From Streptomyces sp. PH10-H1 (GTDB lineage Bacteria > Actinomycetota > Actinomycetes > Streptomycetales > Streptomycetaceae), in NCBI RefSeq assembly GCF_030063355.1, contig NZ_JASISZ010000049.1, forward strand, positions 1 through 64,000: DNA of 64,000 nt. The letters run 5' to 3'. Below the pieces are notes generated by a model, which was not told the origin of the DNA, ran no database searches, and saw nothing but the letters and a program-made list of their open reading frames with translations. Positions 25,543 through 34,901 of the stretch are shown one piece after another. Position 1 is the stretch's first letter; each line of letters starts with the position of its first letter. The position numbers and the translations under genes are program-made.

Positions 25543-25992
25543 TCAGGTCCGCGCGATGCACACCTGGAGCAGCAGACTTCGCCCGCCTGGGGGCGCTGGG
25601 CCGCGCCGCTCCGTCCGGTTCGGGGCCAGGTGGCTGCCGACCAGGAACAAGGACGCAAGGACCGCGACAACGGCCAGCAGGCCGGGTGTCGTCAGCGGGG
25701 TTGTGTCGCGTGCGGGCGTCGAGACACACGTCGTCCCGTCCATCGCTGCCGAGACTGACGCCTGCTGGAGGCCGGGATGCGTCATCACGGGCACCGTCGC
25801 GGACTGCATCGCGTGGGGGTTTTCGTGGATCCCGGCGTGCGCGGGCATCGCGCCGTGGCAGCCCTCGGCGGCGCTGGCTGGTGCGCCGTGCATGAGAAAC
25901 AGGCCGAACAGGACCGCACACAACGCCAGTAACCGGGCGATACCCCGCCTGCGTGCCGGTCCGCTGCCTGCCACCACTGCTTCCCTCCACAC
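25543..25992 (-). CDS. DUF6153-like small membrane protein
   Basis: A 149-residue protein with a signal-anchor helix (ARLLALCAVLFGLFLMHGA), a His/Met-rich extracytoplasmic middle (CHGAMPAHAGIHENPHAM) and a second helix near residue 110. The end is RSLLLQVCIART. This organisation fits DUF6153, found beside copper genes in streptomycetes. It precedes the lipoprotein and permease genes on the same strand and probably shares their regulation. Confidence 0.6.
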   Translation of the reverse strand: MWREAVVAGSGPARRRGIARLLALCAVLFGLFLMHGAPASAAEGCHGAMPAHAGIHENPHAMQSATVPVMTHPGLQQASVSAAMDGTTCVSTPARDTTPLTTPGLLAVVAVLASLFLVGSHLAPNRTERRGPAPPGGRSLLLQVCIART

Positions 25993-26102
25993 GCCACCGG
26001 ACGCGGCCGATGCGTCGTTCTGTCGCCTCGACCATACCCCGGCCCGGTACCGGGTGCCGGTGCATCAAGCCGCTGGGGCCACTGCCGTATTCCTTGCAGG
26101 CA

Positions 26103-27227
26103 TCATCCGGCGTGGTGGGCGAGGGCGGCATGCGGATCGCCGCCGCCGGTGGTGTGGTCGGTATGCACAGTGGCTGCGGTCAGCCGCGGGACGGCGTGGA
26201 TCAAGGTGTGCTCGGCTGCGACGGCCAGGGCGTGGGCCTGGACCACGGTGAGGTCGGGGTCGACGACGATGTCAGCTTCGGCGCGCAGGGCGTGGCCGAT
26301 CCACCGCATGCGGACCTGCCCGACGTCGCGGACGCCCTCCACCGCGCGCAGCGCGGTCTCGGCGGTGTCGACCAGGGCGGGATCCACGGAGTCCATCAGC
26401 CGGCGGTAGACCTCGCGGGCGGCATCGCGCAGCACCATGAGGATCGCCGCGGTGATGAACAGGCCGACGATCGGGTCTGCGGCCCGCCAGCCCAGTGCGG
26501 CGCCGCCCGCGCCGAGCAGGACGGCCAGAGAGGTGAAGCCGTCGGTGCGGGCGTGCAGGCCGTCGGCGACCAGGGCTGCGGAGCCGATCTTGCGGCCTGT
26601 GCGGATGCGGTAGCGGGCCACCCACTCGTTGCCGATGAACCCGGCCACCGCAGCCGCAGCGACGGCCCACAGGTGCGTGACGTCGCGAGGGTTGAGCAGC
26701 CGGTCGAGGGCCTCGTACGCGGCCAGGGCGGAAGAGGCGGCGATGGTGAGCACGATGGCGATGCCCGCCAGGTCCTCGGCGCGGCCGTAGCCGTAGGTGT
26801 AACGGCGGTTCGCCGCCCGCCGCCCCAGCACGAACGCGATGCCCAGCGGCACGGCGGTCAGGGCGTCTGCAGCGTTGTGGATGGTGTCACCCAGCAGCGC
26901 CACCGACCCCGACATGGCGACGACGACCGCCTGGATGATTGTGGTCAGCCCCAGGATGCCCAGCGACAGCCACAGCGTGCGCATCCCCTCCTTCGAGGTC
27001 TCCATCACCGAGTCGACCTTGTCCATCGCCTCATGGCTGTGCGGGGTGAGCAGGTGCGAGATCTGGTGCCGGATCCGCGACCACCGCGAAGCGCCGCCCC
27101 CGTGGTCGTGACCGTGGTCATGATCCTGCTCATGGCCGCGTCCGGCATCCGCTCCGTGGCCGTGCCCCGACCCGTGCTCGTGGCCGGTTCCCGGCTTGTC
27201 GTGACCGTGGTGGTACTGCTGGCTCAC
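26103..27227 (-). CDS. CDF-family cation efflux transporter
   Basis: A 374-residue cation diffusion facilitator. The N-terminus is a long His/Asp-rich stretch (residues 3-45) able to collect Zn or Co. Six membrane helices follow, with the metal-site motif GDTIHNAADALTA in helix 2 and DGLHARTDGFTSLA in helix 5 (the HxxxD partner). The C-terminal 90 residues form the cytosolic ferredoxin-like domain. GTG at 27227 avoids an unlikely extension. It is divergent from the ArsR gene at 27294. Confidence 0.9.
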   Translation of the reverse strand: MSQQYHHGHDKPGTGHEHGSGHGHGADAGRGHEQDHDHGHDHGGGASRWSRIRHQISHLLTPHSHEAMDKVDSVMETSKEGMRTLWLSLGILGLTTIIQAVVVAMSGSVALLGDTIHNAADALTAVPLGIAFVLGRRAANRRYTYGYGRAEDLAGIAIVLTIAASSALAAYEALDRLLNPRDVTHLWAVAAAAVAGFIGNEWVARYRIRTGRKIGSAALVADGLHARTDGFTSLAVLLGAGGAALGWRAADPIVGLFITAAILMVLRDAAREVYRRLMDSVDPALVDTAETALRAVEGVRDVGQVRMRWIGHALRAEADIVVDPDLTVVQAHALAVAAEHTLIHAVPRLTAATVHTDHTTGGGDPHAALAHHAG

Positions 27228-27281
27228 CGGGTGCTCGCTCTCAACAGAAGGCCAAGAAAATGGACGAGAGTCCCACCTGCC

Positions 27282-27303
27282 TATTATGTGCGTATGAACG
27301 CAC
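27282..27303 (+). promoter_or_regulatory. ArsR operator over a leaderless start
   Basis: TATTAT at 27282-27287 looks like a -10 box seven bases before the ATG at 27294, which suggests a leaderless message. A perfect dyad GTGCGT-ATGA-ACGCAC at 27288-27303 includes the start codon, so repressor binding would cover both. Confidence 0.65.
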
Positions 27304-27653
27304 GCATGCATCTATCACCTGCGCAGGGTTCGCACCCGCAAGAGCCGGGCGGTGAGCACTTCCGGGTTGCGGCCGAGATCCTGGGCCTTTTGGCCGACCG
27401 CACCCGGCTTGCGCTCCTGCACGCCCTAGCGGCAGAGGAGGCGGACGTCACATCGCTGTCGGAGGCGGTGGACGCGGCACGACCGGCGGTGAGCCAGCAT
27501 CTGGCCCGGCTCAGGATGTCGGGCCTGGTGGCCACCCGCAAAGAGGGCCGCCGGGTGATCTACGCGCTGGCCGACGGACACCTGCGGCGTCTCATCATGG
27601 AAGTGCTCGATGTGGCCGACCACCGGCTGACCGGGCGCGCACCCCATGCGTGA
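27294..27653 (+). CDS. ArsR/SmtB family metal-responsive regulator
   Basis: A 119-residue winged-helix repressor. LGLLADRTRLALLHALAAEE starts the DNA-binding domain, AARPAVSQHLARLRMSGLVA is the recognition region and EGRRVIYALADGHLRRL the wing. The C-terminal helix has ADGHLRR and VADHRLTGRAPH, with Asp and His placed for an alpha-5 metal site, but the full four-ligand pattern is not complete. It should repress itself and the CDF gene through the dyad at 27288. Confidence 0.88.
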   Translation: MNARMHLSPAQGSHPQEPGGEHFRVAAEILGLLADRTRLALLHALAAEEADVTSLSEAVDAARPAVSQHLARLRMSGLVATRKEGRRVIYALADGHLRRLIMEVLDVADHRLTGRAPHA

Positions 27654-27677
27654 CGTGCGCGCCTGGCGACGTGTTTC

Positions 27678-28955
27678 TCAGGCCGGGGCTGGTGCTGCGG
27701 CCGGAGCGGGGTGGAGGTGTCCGGCGCGGCGCAGGCCGGTCAGGGCGGTGGCGCAGCCGAGCCCGAGTGCGGTAAGTGCCGCCCACGGAAGCCACGGAAC
27801 GTGGGCGCGGGCGGCGAGGTCGAACAGAGCCCCCACCGCGAGATTCCCTGCGGCGACGGCGATACCGGCCACGGTGCTGTAGGCGCCGTAGTAGGTGGCC
27901 ACCAGACGCTCGCCCGACAGGCGGACCAGGGTGTCCATCTCGAACGGGTACAGCAGCGCGGAGCCGGCGGCCAGCAGTGCCGCGCAGGCCACCAGGCCGG
28001 CGAGGCCAAGGACCGCGCCCAGGCCGTGGGCGGCGTGGTGGGGGCCGGGCAGCATGGGCAGGAACGCCGCTCCCATCACTGCCAGGCCGATCGCGATGGC
28101 CTTCGGCGCATCCAGGCGTTTCCTGGCCCAGTCGGTGAGCCGGAGCTGTCCGGCGACGGCGACCAGGGCGGAGACGGAGAAGACGACGCCCATCGCGGTG
28201 CCGCTGGAATCACCCACCAGGACGCGTGCTTGCAGGGGCAGGGCGAGGTAGGTCTGGAAGGCCAACAGGTAGGAGCCGGCCATCGCGGCGGAGAACAGCA
28301 CGAAGGGCCGGTTGCGGACAATCGCCCGCCAGTCCGCGGCGATTCCCCGCCACCCGTTCGCGGCCTGCGGGTCCGGTGCCGGGCGCCGGGCGGGCAGGGC
28401 GCGGGCCTGGACGATGGCCAGCACCCCGAAGACGGCTGCCGAGACCGTGCAGACGAGGCGGAAGTCGAAGGTGAGCAGGGCGAGTCCGGCGAGGGGGCCG
28501 AGCAGGATGCCTGCCTGGTAGAAGACGTTGAAGCAGGAGAATGCCTCGACCCGGCGCTCGCCGGCGCCGTCGGCGATGTAGGCGCGGACCGCCGGGTTGA
28601 ACAGTGCGCCGGCGAACCCGGTGGCAGCCGAGGCGATGATGAGGGCGGGCAGCGTGTCGGCGACGGCCAGCAGTACGAACGCGGCCGTCCGCAGGCCGCA
28701 GCCGGCCAGGATCATCGGCTTGTAGCCGATCCGGTCGGCCAGGGTCCCGCCGAGCCAGAACATGCCCTGCTGGGACAGGTTGCGTACGCCCAGTACCAGG
28801 CCGACCGCCCAGACGGCGAGGCCGAGGCCGTGGGCGAGGTGGTCGGCGAGGTAGGGCATGAGCATGTAGAAGCCGAGGTTGATGCCGAACTGGTTGGCCA
28901 TCAGCAGTTGCAGGCTGGGGTCGAAGGAGCGCACTTGGGCGCGCAGGCGCCTCAC
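27678..28955 (-). CDS. MFS exporter paired with a cysteine-synthase-like enzyme
   Basis: A 425-residue, 12-helix MFS protein. The loop [19 protein letters not shown] is the classical GxxxDxxGRK-type motif between helices 2 and 3. [16 protein letters not shown] marks helix 11. The GTG at 28955 overlaps the stop of the PLP-enzyme gene (GTGA), so they are translated together. This pairing suggests export of the enzyme's product, or of a molecule made from it. Confidence 0.85.
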   Translation of the reverse strand: MRRLRAQVRSFDPSLQLLMANQFGINLGFYMLMPYLADHLAHGLGLAVWAVGLVLGVRNLSQQGMFWLGGTLADRIGYKPMILAGCGLRTAAFVLLAVADTLPALIIASAATGFAGALFNPAVRAYIADGAGERRVEAFSCFNVFYQAGILLGPLAGLALLTFDFRLVCTVSAAVFGVLAIVQARALPARRPAPDPQAANGWRGIAADWRAIVRNRPFVLFSAAMAGSYLLAFQTYLALPLQARVLVGDSSGTAMGVVFSVSALVAVAGQLRLTDWARKRLDAPKAIAIGLAVMGAAFLPMLPGPHHAAHGLGAVLGLAGLVACAALLAAGSALLYPFEMDTLVRLSGERLVATYYGAYSTVAGIAVAAGNLAVGALFDLAARAHVPWLPWAALTALGLGCATALTGLRRAGHLHPAPAAAPAPA

Positions 28956-30061
28956 CGGGCACCGGCCAGCACGGTACGGACCGCGGCGGGAGCCGGGTCG
29001 GTGACCGAGGTGCAGCGCGTCCAGGACGTGACTGTCTGCTCGCACGGGTCGGTGATCTCGTCGGGCTCCTCGGGCAGCGGTACCGGGGTGTCGAGGAGGT
29101 GGTGACGGTGGCACCAGGCGTCGTTGTAGATCGTGTCGAGGTAGCGGTGGGGCCCGTCGGGGAAGATCGCGGCGATCCTCGTTCCGGCGGGGTAGGTGCG
29201 GGCGGCCCACCCGGCGACCCGCGCGACCGCGCCCACGCTCCAGCCGCCCGAGGCGTAGTGATGGCGCGCCAGTGCGCGGCAGGCCGACACGGCTTCGGCG
29301 GGGGCGATCCAATGGACCTCGGTGAACGCCTCGTAGGCGACGTTGCCGGGGTGGATGCTGGAGCCCAGGCCGCGCATCAGCCGCTGTCCGGCGGGCTGCC
29401 CGAAGATCGTCGATCCGGTTGCGTCCACGCCGATCAGCGTCAGGTCGGGGAATGTCCGGCGCAGTGCGGTGGAGATGCCCGCCGAGTGGCCGCCGGTGCC
29501 GACGGAGGCGACCAGGACGTTGATGCGGCCGAGTTGGGCGATGAGCTCGGCGGCCAGCGGTGCGTAGGCGGCGGCGTTGTCGGGGTTGTTGTACTGGTCG
29601 GGGCACCAGGCGCCCGGTTGTGCGGCCAGTAGCTCGGCCACCTTCTCCCGCCGTGCTTGCTGCCAGCCGCCGGTCGGGTGGGCGGCGGTGACGGTTTCGA
29701 TGCGGGCGCCATAGGCGGCCAGGGCCCGGCGGATCGCGGGCTCCAAACCTGGGTCGGTGACTACGGTCACCGGGTGTCCGAAGGTGATGCCGGCCAGGGC
29801 CAGGCCCAGCCCGAGGGTGCCGCTGGAGGATTCGATGATTGGCGCGCCGTCGGCCAGTTCGCCGCGGGTTCGGGCGCGGGCCACCATGTGCAGGCCGGGG
29901 CGGTCCTTGATGCCGCCCGGGTTGTGGCCTTCGAGCTTCGCCCAGAATCCGCGGCCGGCACTGGCGAGGGGTTCGCCGATCCACAGGACGGGGGTGTGGC
30001 CGACCAGATCGGAAGGCTGGCGGGCGCAGGCGGGGGCAGGGGCGTATGCGTGGGTGTCCAT
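28952..30061 (-). CDS. Cysteine-synthase-family PLP enzyme
   Basis: A 369-residue fold-type II PLP enzyme. [14 protein letters not shown] carries the Schiff-base Lys (near residue 49), [17 protein letters not shown] binds the substrate carboxylate and [10 protein letters not shown] holds the phosphate. The family includes CysK/CysM and SbnA-like synthases that make diaminopropionate-type products. ATG at 30061 gives a sensible N-terminus; 53 extra in-frame residues upstream are Pro/Arg-rich and non-coding. The C-terminal 60 residues ([15 protein letters not shown] onwards) exceed the plain CysK length. Confidence 0.82.
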   Translation of the reverse strand: MDTHAYAPAPACARQPSDLVGHTPVLWIGEPLASAGRGFWAKLEGHNPGGIKDRPGLHMVARARTRGELADGAPIIESSSGTLGLGLALAGITFGHPVTVVTDPGLEPAIRRALAAYGARIETVTAAHPTGGWQQARREKVAELLAAQPGAWCPDQYNNPDNAAAYAPLAAELIAQLGRINVLVASVGTGGHSAGISTALRRTFPDLTLIGVDATGSTIFGQPAGQRLMRGLGSSIHPGNVAYEAFTEVHWIAPAEAVSACRALARHHYASGGWSVGAVARVAGWAARTYPAGTRIAAIFPDGPHRYLDTIYNDAWCHRHHLLDTPVPLPEEPDEITDPCEQTVTSWTRCTSVTDPAPAAVRTVLAGAR

Positions 30062-30201
30062 CACGGTGTCACGACTCCTCGCCCCGGCCGGACATCGGCA
30101 GGCTCGGGGCATCGGCGGATCAGGGCGCGGACACACAGCCGCCCGGGCTCCGCCCGGCGGTGCCGGACAGGGTGGGGTGGAAGGCGGCTGTGCGGGACCG
30201 G

Positions 30202-30630
30202 TCAGGTCCGCGCCACACACAGGGCCGTGAGAGTGCAGCGTCCGCCGACGGCGCTGTGGTCGGGAGCCCTCGCGGTGCCGGCACCAGTCAGTGCGGCGGC
30301 GGGCGCATCAGGCCGGGTATCGGCCGGACGTGCGCCCCCGAGTGCCGGCGGGGCCGGGGCGTCGCTGCGGATCCGGTCCACCACGTGGTCGCCCGTCTCG
30401 GGGCAGCATGGTGCCCGCTGCGGAAGGGAGACCGTGACCTCGCCGCCGGATGCGGCGACGGGAGCGGCAGCTGCGGGAGGCGCGTTCAGCGGGTAGTGCT
30501 GGCCCTCGAATCCCGGGCCGTGGCTGTGCATGCAGCCAAGGAGGTGGAATGCCACCCAGATCAGGACGACGAGCACGCCGCTGTCCCGCGCGCGGCGATG
30601 CGCTGGGGAGAGCGACGCCGCACCGATCAT
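30202..30630 (-). CDS. DUF6153-like membrane-anchored protein
   Basis: A 142-residue protein. One N-terminal membrane helix ([20 protein letters not shown]) is followed by an extracytoplasmic region with Cys-Cys ([12 protein letters not shown]) and a low-complexity Ala/Pro linker, ending in LTALCVART. The end resembles that of the 25543-25992 protein, so both may be members of one family duplicated within this cargo. It stands before the PLP-enzyme gene on the same strand. Confidence 0.5.
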   Translation of the reverse strand: MIGAASLSPAHRRARDSGVLVVLIWVAFHLLGCMHSHGPGFEGQHYPLNAPPAAAAPVAASGGEVTVSLPQRAPCCPETGDHVVDRIRSDAPAPPALGGARPADTRPDAPAAALTGAGTARAPDHSAVGGRCTLTALCVART

Positions 30631-30877
30631 GCACCCAACGTATCTCGCTAACCACACAAAGTCACAATTGGTGGAGTTCGACCCGCCGAAGGGCTGGCCG
30701 GCGAACATTCACCTTCGTCGAGCCGAGTCCCGAGCCATCGCCGAGGTCACGTGCCTGTTCACCTCAGTGGCAGCCGCCGGTGACCGGTGTGAGCCGGCCG
30801 TCTTATCGCTGGTTTTCCGCGTCTAGGCTGGGCCGGTACCCGGCACAGCCGGGCGGGCAAGAGGAGCTGAGCGGGCG

Positions 30878-31543
30878 ATGACGGACGGCGACCAGGAGCT
30901 GGCGGACGAGCAGCGGGGGCACTGGCAGCACACCTACGCCGCTCATCCCGGCATGTATGGCGAGGAGCCTTCCAGCCCCGCGATCCATGCCGCCGCCGTG
31001 TTCCGTGCGGCCGGGGCGAGGGAAGTGCTGGAACTCGGGTCCGGGCACGGCCGTGATGCCCTGTTCTTCGCCCGGGAAGGTTTCACCGTGCAGGCGACCG
31101 ACTTCAGCCCGACCGGCCTGGAGCAGCTACGTGAGGCAGCCGGCGTGCAGGGCGTCGGCCAGCGGGTGACCACCGTCGTGCACGATGTGCGCGAGCCGCT
31201 GCCGCTGCGAGACGGCTCCGTGGACGCGGTGTTCGCGCACATGCTGCTGTGCATGGCCCTGTCGACCAAAGAGATCCACGCCCTGGTGGGCGAGGTCCGC
31301 CGCGTCCTGCGGCCAGGAGGCACCTTCGTCTACACCGTCCGGCACACCGCCGACGCCCACTTCGGCGCCGGCACCGCCCACAGCGACGACATCTATGAGC
31401 ACGGCGGCTTCGCCGTGCACTTCTTCGATCGCGCCCTGGTCGACGCACTCGCCGTCGGCTGGACACTGGAGCAGGTGCACGCCTTCGAGGAGGGAGACCT
31501 GCCGCGCCGCCTGTGGCGGATCACCCAGAGCCTGCCCCGATGA
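30878..31543 (+). CDS. Class I SAM methyltransferase (TehB/thiopurine-type)
   Basis: A 221-residue methyltransferase. Motif I is VLELGSGHGRDALFFA; the acidic position follows in VQATDFSPTGLEQL; VRRVLRPGGTFVYTV is the post-motif strand. GHGRDALFFAREGF is like small-molecule methyltransferases that act on tellurite, selenium or thiols. It faces the leftward operons on both sides and is alone in its direction here. A role in metalloid methylation would suit the surroundings but is inferred. Confidence 0.82.
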   Translation: MTDGDQELADEQRGHWQHTYAAHPGMYGEEPSSPAIHAAAVFRAAGAREVLELGSGHGRDALFFAREGFTVQATDFSPTGLEQLREAAGVQGVGQRVTTVVHDVREPLPLRDGSVDAVFAHMLLCMALSTKEIHALVGEVRRVLRPGGTFVYTVRHTADAHFGAGTAHSDDIYEHGGFAVHFFDRALVDALAVGWTLEQVHAFEEGDLPRRLWRITQSLPR

Positions 31544-31716
31544 CCGCAACCGCCCTGCTCCGGCCGTAATCGCGCCGCCGGCGCGTGAAGAGTCAGGCGC
31601 GGGCTGCGCCGCCAGCCACGGCGAGGCGCAACGGCCAAGATGACCATGTCCGTTCACGTACCGACTCTGCGCGTCCGTCGTGACTCGCGTTCAGCAAACG
31701 ACCGGGCGTCGGTTGA

Positions 31717-32124
31717 TCAGTCTTCGAGTTCGTGCCGTACGCGGCGCGACGGGTTGAAGGTGTAGAGGTCGAGGATGTCGGGCGCCTCCGCCAGTCCGGG
31801 GCCGCCGTTCTTGACCCAGGCGGCGATGTCGGCTGCGGCGCCGGGGTCGTTGACCTGGCCGAGCCAGACGGGCCGTCCGCCGGCCGCTCGGCCTTCGGTG
31901 GAGGGCTGGATGGCGATGACGTTGGCGCGCTCGCACGCGTCCAGGCAGTCGGTCCGGCGCACCATCGCCACCCCGGCCAGCATGGTGCGCAGATCGGCCA
32001 ACTGCGCCTCGTGGTCCAAGCGCGGGACCTTCACTGCGGTGCCGCAGCAGCAGCCACGGCAGACGGTGACCGTGGGCCGGGCCGCCCCCGCAGCGGGCTC
32101 TGCTTTCTTGGTGCGGCGGCTCAC
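31717..32124 (-). CDS. Thioredoxin-like [2Fe-2S] ferredoxin
   Basis: A 135-residue protein. Cys residues in VTVCRGCCCGT and DCLDACERANVIAIQPS form the arrangement seen in thioredoxin-fold (2Fe-2S) ferredoxins, where four Cys bind the cluster. Start GTG at 32124 overlaps the stop of the ATPase gene (GTGA), so the two proteins are made together. A redox or metal-delivery partner for the efflux ATPase is plausible. Confidence 0.75.
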   Translation of the reverse strand: MSRRTKKAEPAAGAARPTVTVCRGCCCGTAVKVPRLDHEAQLADLRTMLAGVAMVRRTDCLDACERANVIAIQPSTEGRAAGGRPVWLGQVNDPGAAADIAAWVKNGGPGLAEAPDILDLYTFNPSRRVRHELED

Positions 32125-34112
32125 TGCTGGCTCCGGGTGGGTGCGGCGGCCCGGTTCCAGGCGGCGTCCCGCAGCAGCCGCAGCCCGTTGAGGCCGACGA
32201 TCACGGTCGACCCCTCATGCCCCAGGACACCGAACGGGAGCGGCAGGTGCCCGGCGAGGTCCCAGATGACCAGGCCGGAGATGAACATCGCGGCAATCAC
32301 CAGGTTCTGCACCACCAGGCGCCGGGCGGCGCGGGACAGGCCCACAACGGTGGGAACGCTGGCGAGTTCGTCGCGGACGATGACCGCATCGGCCGTCTCC
32401 AGGGCGAGGTCGGACCCGGCCCGCCCCATGGCGATACCGGTATGGGCGGCGGCCAGCGCGGGCGCGTCGTTCACGCCGTCCCCGATGACCAGCACCTTGG
32501 CGCCGGCCTTCGCCTGCTCCTGGACGGCGGTGGCCTTGTCCTGGGGCAGCAGTCCGGCGCGGACGTCGCTGATGCCGACCTCTTCGGCCAGCAGAGCGGC
32601 GGCGCGCGGGTTGTCGCCGGTCAGCAGCATCGGCGCGCTGCCCGTCAGCGTGGCCAGGGCGGCGACGGTCGCGGCGGCGTCGGGCCGCAGCCGGTCGGCA
32701 ATGCCCAGGACCCCCACAGGTACGCCGTCACGCTGGACGAGGACGGCCGTGCGGCCCGTTTCCTCCAGGCTCTCGGCGGTCGTCGCGGCCTCGGTGAAAG
32801 TCTCGTCGGTGCTGCTGAGGAGTCGGGCGGGGGCGCCGACCGCGATGGTGTGGCCCTCGATCGTGGCGGTGACTCCAGTGCCGGGGGCGGAGGTGAAGTC
32901 CTTCACGTCCGGGATGGCCAGGTGGCGGGTGCGGGCGGCGTCGACGACGGCGCGGGCCAGCGGGTGCTCGCTGGGATGCTCCGCGCCGGCCGCGAGCACC
33001 AGGAGGGTGTCCTCATCCAGGCCGGAGCCGGTCAGCGGACGGACGTCGGTAATTCGGGGGGTGCCCTCGGTCAGGGTGCCGGTCTTGTCCAGGGCGACCG
33101 CGTCGACCTGCCCGAGGCGCTCCATGACGACGGCGGACTTGACGAGGACGCCGTGGCGTCCGGCGTTAGCGATCGCGGAAAGCAGCGGCGGCATGGTGGC
33201 CAGCACCACAGCGCACGGCGAAGCGACGATCATGAAGGTCATCGCCCGCAGCAGCGAGGCGGTGAGGTCGGCGCCGAAGCCCATCGGCACCAAGAAGACC
33301 GCCAACGTCGCGAAGACCATGCCGAGGCTGTAGCGCTGCTCGACCTTCTCGATGAACAGCTGGGTCGACGCCTTGGTCTCGGAGGCTTCCTCGACCATGG
33401 CGACGATGCGGGCGATCACGGAGTCGGAGGCGTCCCGCTCGACTTTCACCCGCAGGGCGCCGGTGCCGTTCAGGGTTCCGGCGAAGACTTCATCCCCGGT
33501 CCCCTTCGCCACTGGCAGCGGCTCACCGGTGATGGTGGCCTGGTCGACGTCGCTGGCCCCCTCCAGCACTCGGCCGTCGGCTCCGACCCGCTCGCCGGGG
33601 CGGATGAGAACGGTGTCGCCGACGGCGAGGTCTGCGGTGGCGACCGTCTCCTCGCTCCCGTCGTCAGCCAGCCGGGTGGCCGTGCTGGGGGCGAGGTCGA
33701 GCAGACCGCGGACCGCGTCCTGGGTGCGGGCGGTGGCCAGCGCCTCCAAGGCGCCGGAGGTCGCGAAGATGACGATCAGCAGCGCACCGTCCATCACCTG
33801 CCCCATCGACGCCGCACCGATCGCTGCCACGATCATCAGCAGGTCCACATCCAACGTCGCCTCGCGCAGGGCCTGGAGCCCTGCCCAGGCCGGCTCCCAG
33901 CCACCGGTGACATAGGCGAGCGCGTACAGCGGGCCCCACGCCCAGGCCGGGGCGCCCGTCAGCTGCAGCGGCAGCGCGACCAGGAACAGCACCAGCGCGG
34001 CCCCGGCCCAACGGGCCTCGGCCAGAGCGAACACCCGCGTACGACGGCGCGGCACCGCCGCCGGAGCAGCGGAAATCGCCCGTTCGGGACGCTGGAGGAG
34101 AGCGGAAGGCAT
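32121..34112 (-). CDS. P1B-4-type heavy-metal ATPase (Co/Ni/Fe efflux)
   Basis: A 663-residue P-type ATPase. TITGEP (near 195), the SPC metal site in helix 4 (298-300), phosphorylation motif DKTGTLT (342), SEHPLARA and GDGVNDAPAL are all present. The last helices carry LGHEGSTVIVGLNGLRLL. SPC plus HEGST without soluble metal-binding domains defines the P1B-4 group (CtpD/CtpJ/CoaT), which export Co, Ni, Fe or Zn. ATG at 34112 follows GGAGGAGAGCGGAAGG. It is divergent from an NmtR-like gene. Confidence 0.92.
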   Translation of the reverse strand: MPSALLQRPERAISAAPAAVPRRRTRVFALAEARWAGAALVLFLVALPLQLTGAPAWAWGPLYALAYVTGGWEPAWAGLQALREATLDVDLLMIVAAIGAASMGQVMDGALLIVIFATSGALEALATARTQDAVRGLLDLAPSTATRLADDGSEETVATADLAVGDTVLIRPGERVGADGRVLEGASDVDQATITGEPLPVAKGTGDEVFAGTLNGTGALRVKVERDASDSVIARIVAMVEEASETKASTQLFIEKVEQRYSLGMVFATLAVFLVPMGFGADLTASLLRAMTFMIVASPCAVVLATMPPLLSAIANAGRHGVLVKSAVVMERLGQVDAVALDKTGTLTEGTPRITDVRPLTGSGLDEDTLLVLAAGAEHPSEHPLARAVVDAARTRHLAIPDVKDFTSAPGTGVTATIEGHTIAVGAPARLLSSTDETFTEAATTAESLEETGRTAVLVQRDGVPVGVLGIADRLRPDAAATVAALATLTGSAPMLLTGDNPRAAALLAEEVGISDVRAGLLPQDKATAVQEQAKAGAKVLVIGDGVNDAPALAAAHTGIAMGRAGSDLALETADAVIVRDELASVPTVVGLSRAARRLVVQNLVIAAMFISGLVIWDLAGHLPLPFGVLGHEGSTVIVGLNGLRLLRDAAWNRAAAPTRSQQ

Positions 34113-34159
34113 GACAAAACAACCCTTCACGGTCAGAGGACGGCAACACATCCACCGTA

Positions 34160-34190
34160 CAGGAATATATGAACAGGTCTTCAGGTGTGC
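34160..34190. promoter_or_regulatory. Candidate NmtR operator
   Basis: The 95-bp divergent gap contains ATATATGAACAGGTC followed by TTCAGGTGTG, with an inner dyad TGAA-CAGGTC-TTCA at 34170-34183. Sites of the form ATATGA-N-TCATAT are used by NmtR/SmtB proteins; the right half is imperfect here. Confidence 0.5.
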
Positions 34191-34207
34191 CAGGTAGGAT
34201 GAGCGCT

Positions 34208-34594
34208 ATGGGTCACGGAATGGACGACAAGGGCACCGCCACCACCCGCGAGCGCCTCGACGCTGTGGGGACTACTGACGTCGCCGCGACCCTCCAGGCC
34301 CTGGCCACCCCGTCCCGGCTGCGGATTCTCGCCCGCCTCCAAGAAGGCCCCTGTGCGGTCGGTGACCTCGCCGAAGCCGTCGACATGGAAGCCTCCGCCT
34401 GCTCCCACCAGTTGCGCCTGCTGCGCAACCTCGGCCTGGTCACCGGCGAACGCCACGGCCGCTCGATCATCTACGCCCTCTACGACAACCACGTCGCCGA
34501 ACTCCTCGACCAGGCGCTGTACCACGTGGAGCACCTGCGGCTCGGAGTCCGCGACAGTCTGGCCGAGTTGCCCCAGGCCATCGTCGCCGAGTAG
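34208..34594 (+). CDS. nmtR: NmtR-like Ni/Co-sensing ArsR/SmtB repressor
   Basis: A 128-residue regulator that opens MGHGMDDKG, like mycobacterial NmtR, whose N-terminal His residues help bind nickel. LQALATPSRLRILARLQEGP and CSHQLRLLRNLGLVTG form the winged helix. The last helix has YDNHVAELLDQALYHVEHL, the alpha-5 pattern D-x-H-x10-H-x2-H of Ni/Co/Zn sensors. It faces the P1B-4 ATPase, the usual NmtR target. ATG at 34208 is preferred over one 39 bases upstream. Confidence 0.88.
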   Translation: MGHGMDDKGTATTRERLDAVGTTDVAATLQALATPSRLRILARLQEGPCAVGDLAEAVDMEASACSHQLRLLRNLGLVTGERHGRSIIYALYDNHVAELLDQALYHVEHLRLGVRDSLAELPQAIVAE

Positions 34595-34676
34595 GGCCCG
34601 CCCCGTAAGTCGGACTTTCCAGGCACAGCACGCGTCGCTTCCGAAGCGGGCCGCGCGAGTGCTTCGTTGACGGCGG

Positions 34677-34901
34677 CTACCGGTCCTTTACGTGGGGGTG
34701 TGCCGTGCCGAGCGCGGTCAGGGTTGCGAGCCCGGAGGCGAGTGCCAGCAGGCCGACGAAACGGGGGTAGCCGCCGAGGGGCGCGGCGAGGACATCGCCG
34801 GCGAACGAGGCGAGCGCGGATGCGGCGGTTGCCGGTGCGGCGAGGACTCCGGAAAGAATGGGCAAGGTGCACGACGACCGGCTGCTGCTCACGGTCGGCA
34901 T
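34677..34901 (-). CDS. Small membrane protein or gene fragment
   Basis: The frame encodes 74 residues with two hydrophobic stretches (APATAASALASFAGDVLAAP and FVGLLALASGLATLTAL) and CTLPILSGVLAAP near the start. That phrase recalls the first helix of CcdA-like or mercury transporters, so this could be a remnant, not a complete gene. It stands in the 400-bp gap between the NmtR gene and tniQ. Codon use is ordinary for the region. Confidence 0.35.
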   Translation of the reverse strand: MPTVSSSRSSCTLPILSGVLAAPATAASALASFAGDVLAAPLGGYPRFVGLLALASGLATLTALGTAHPHVKDR

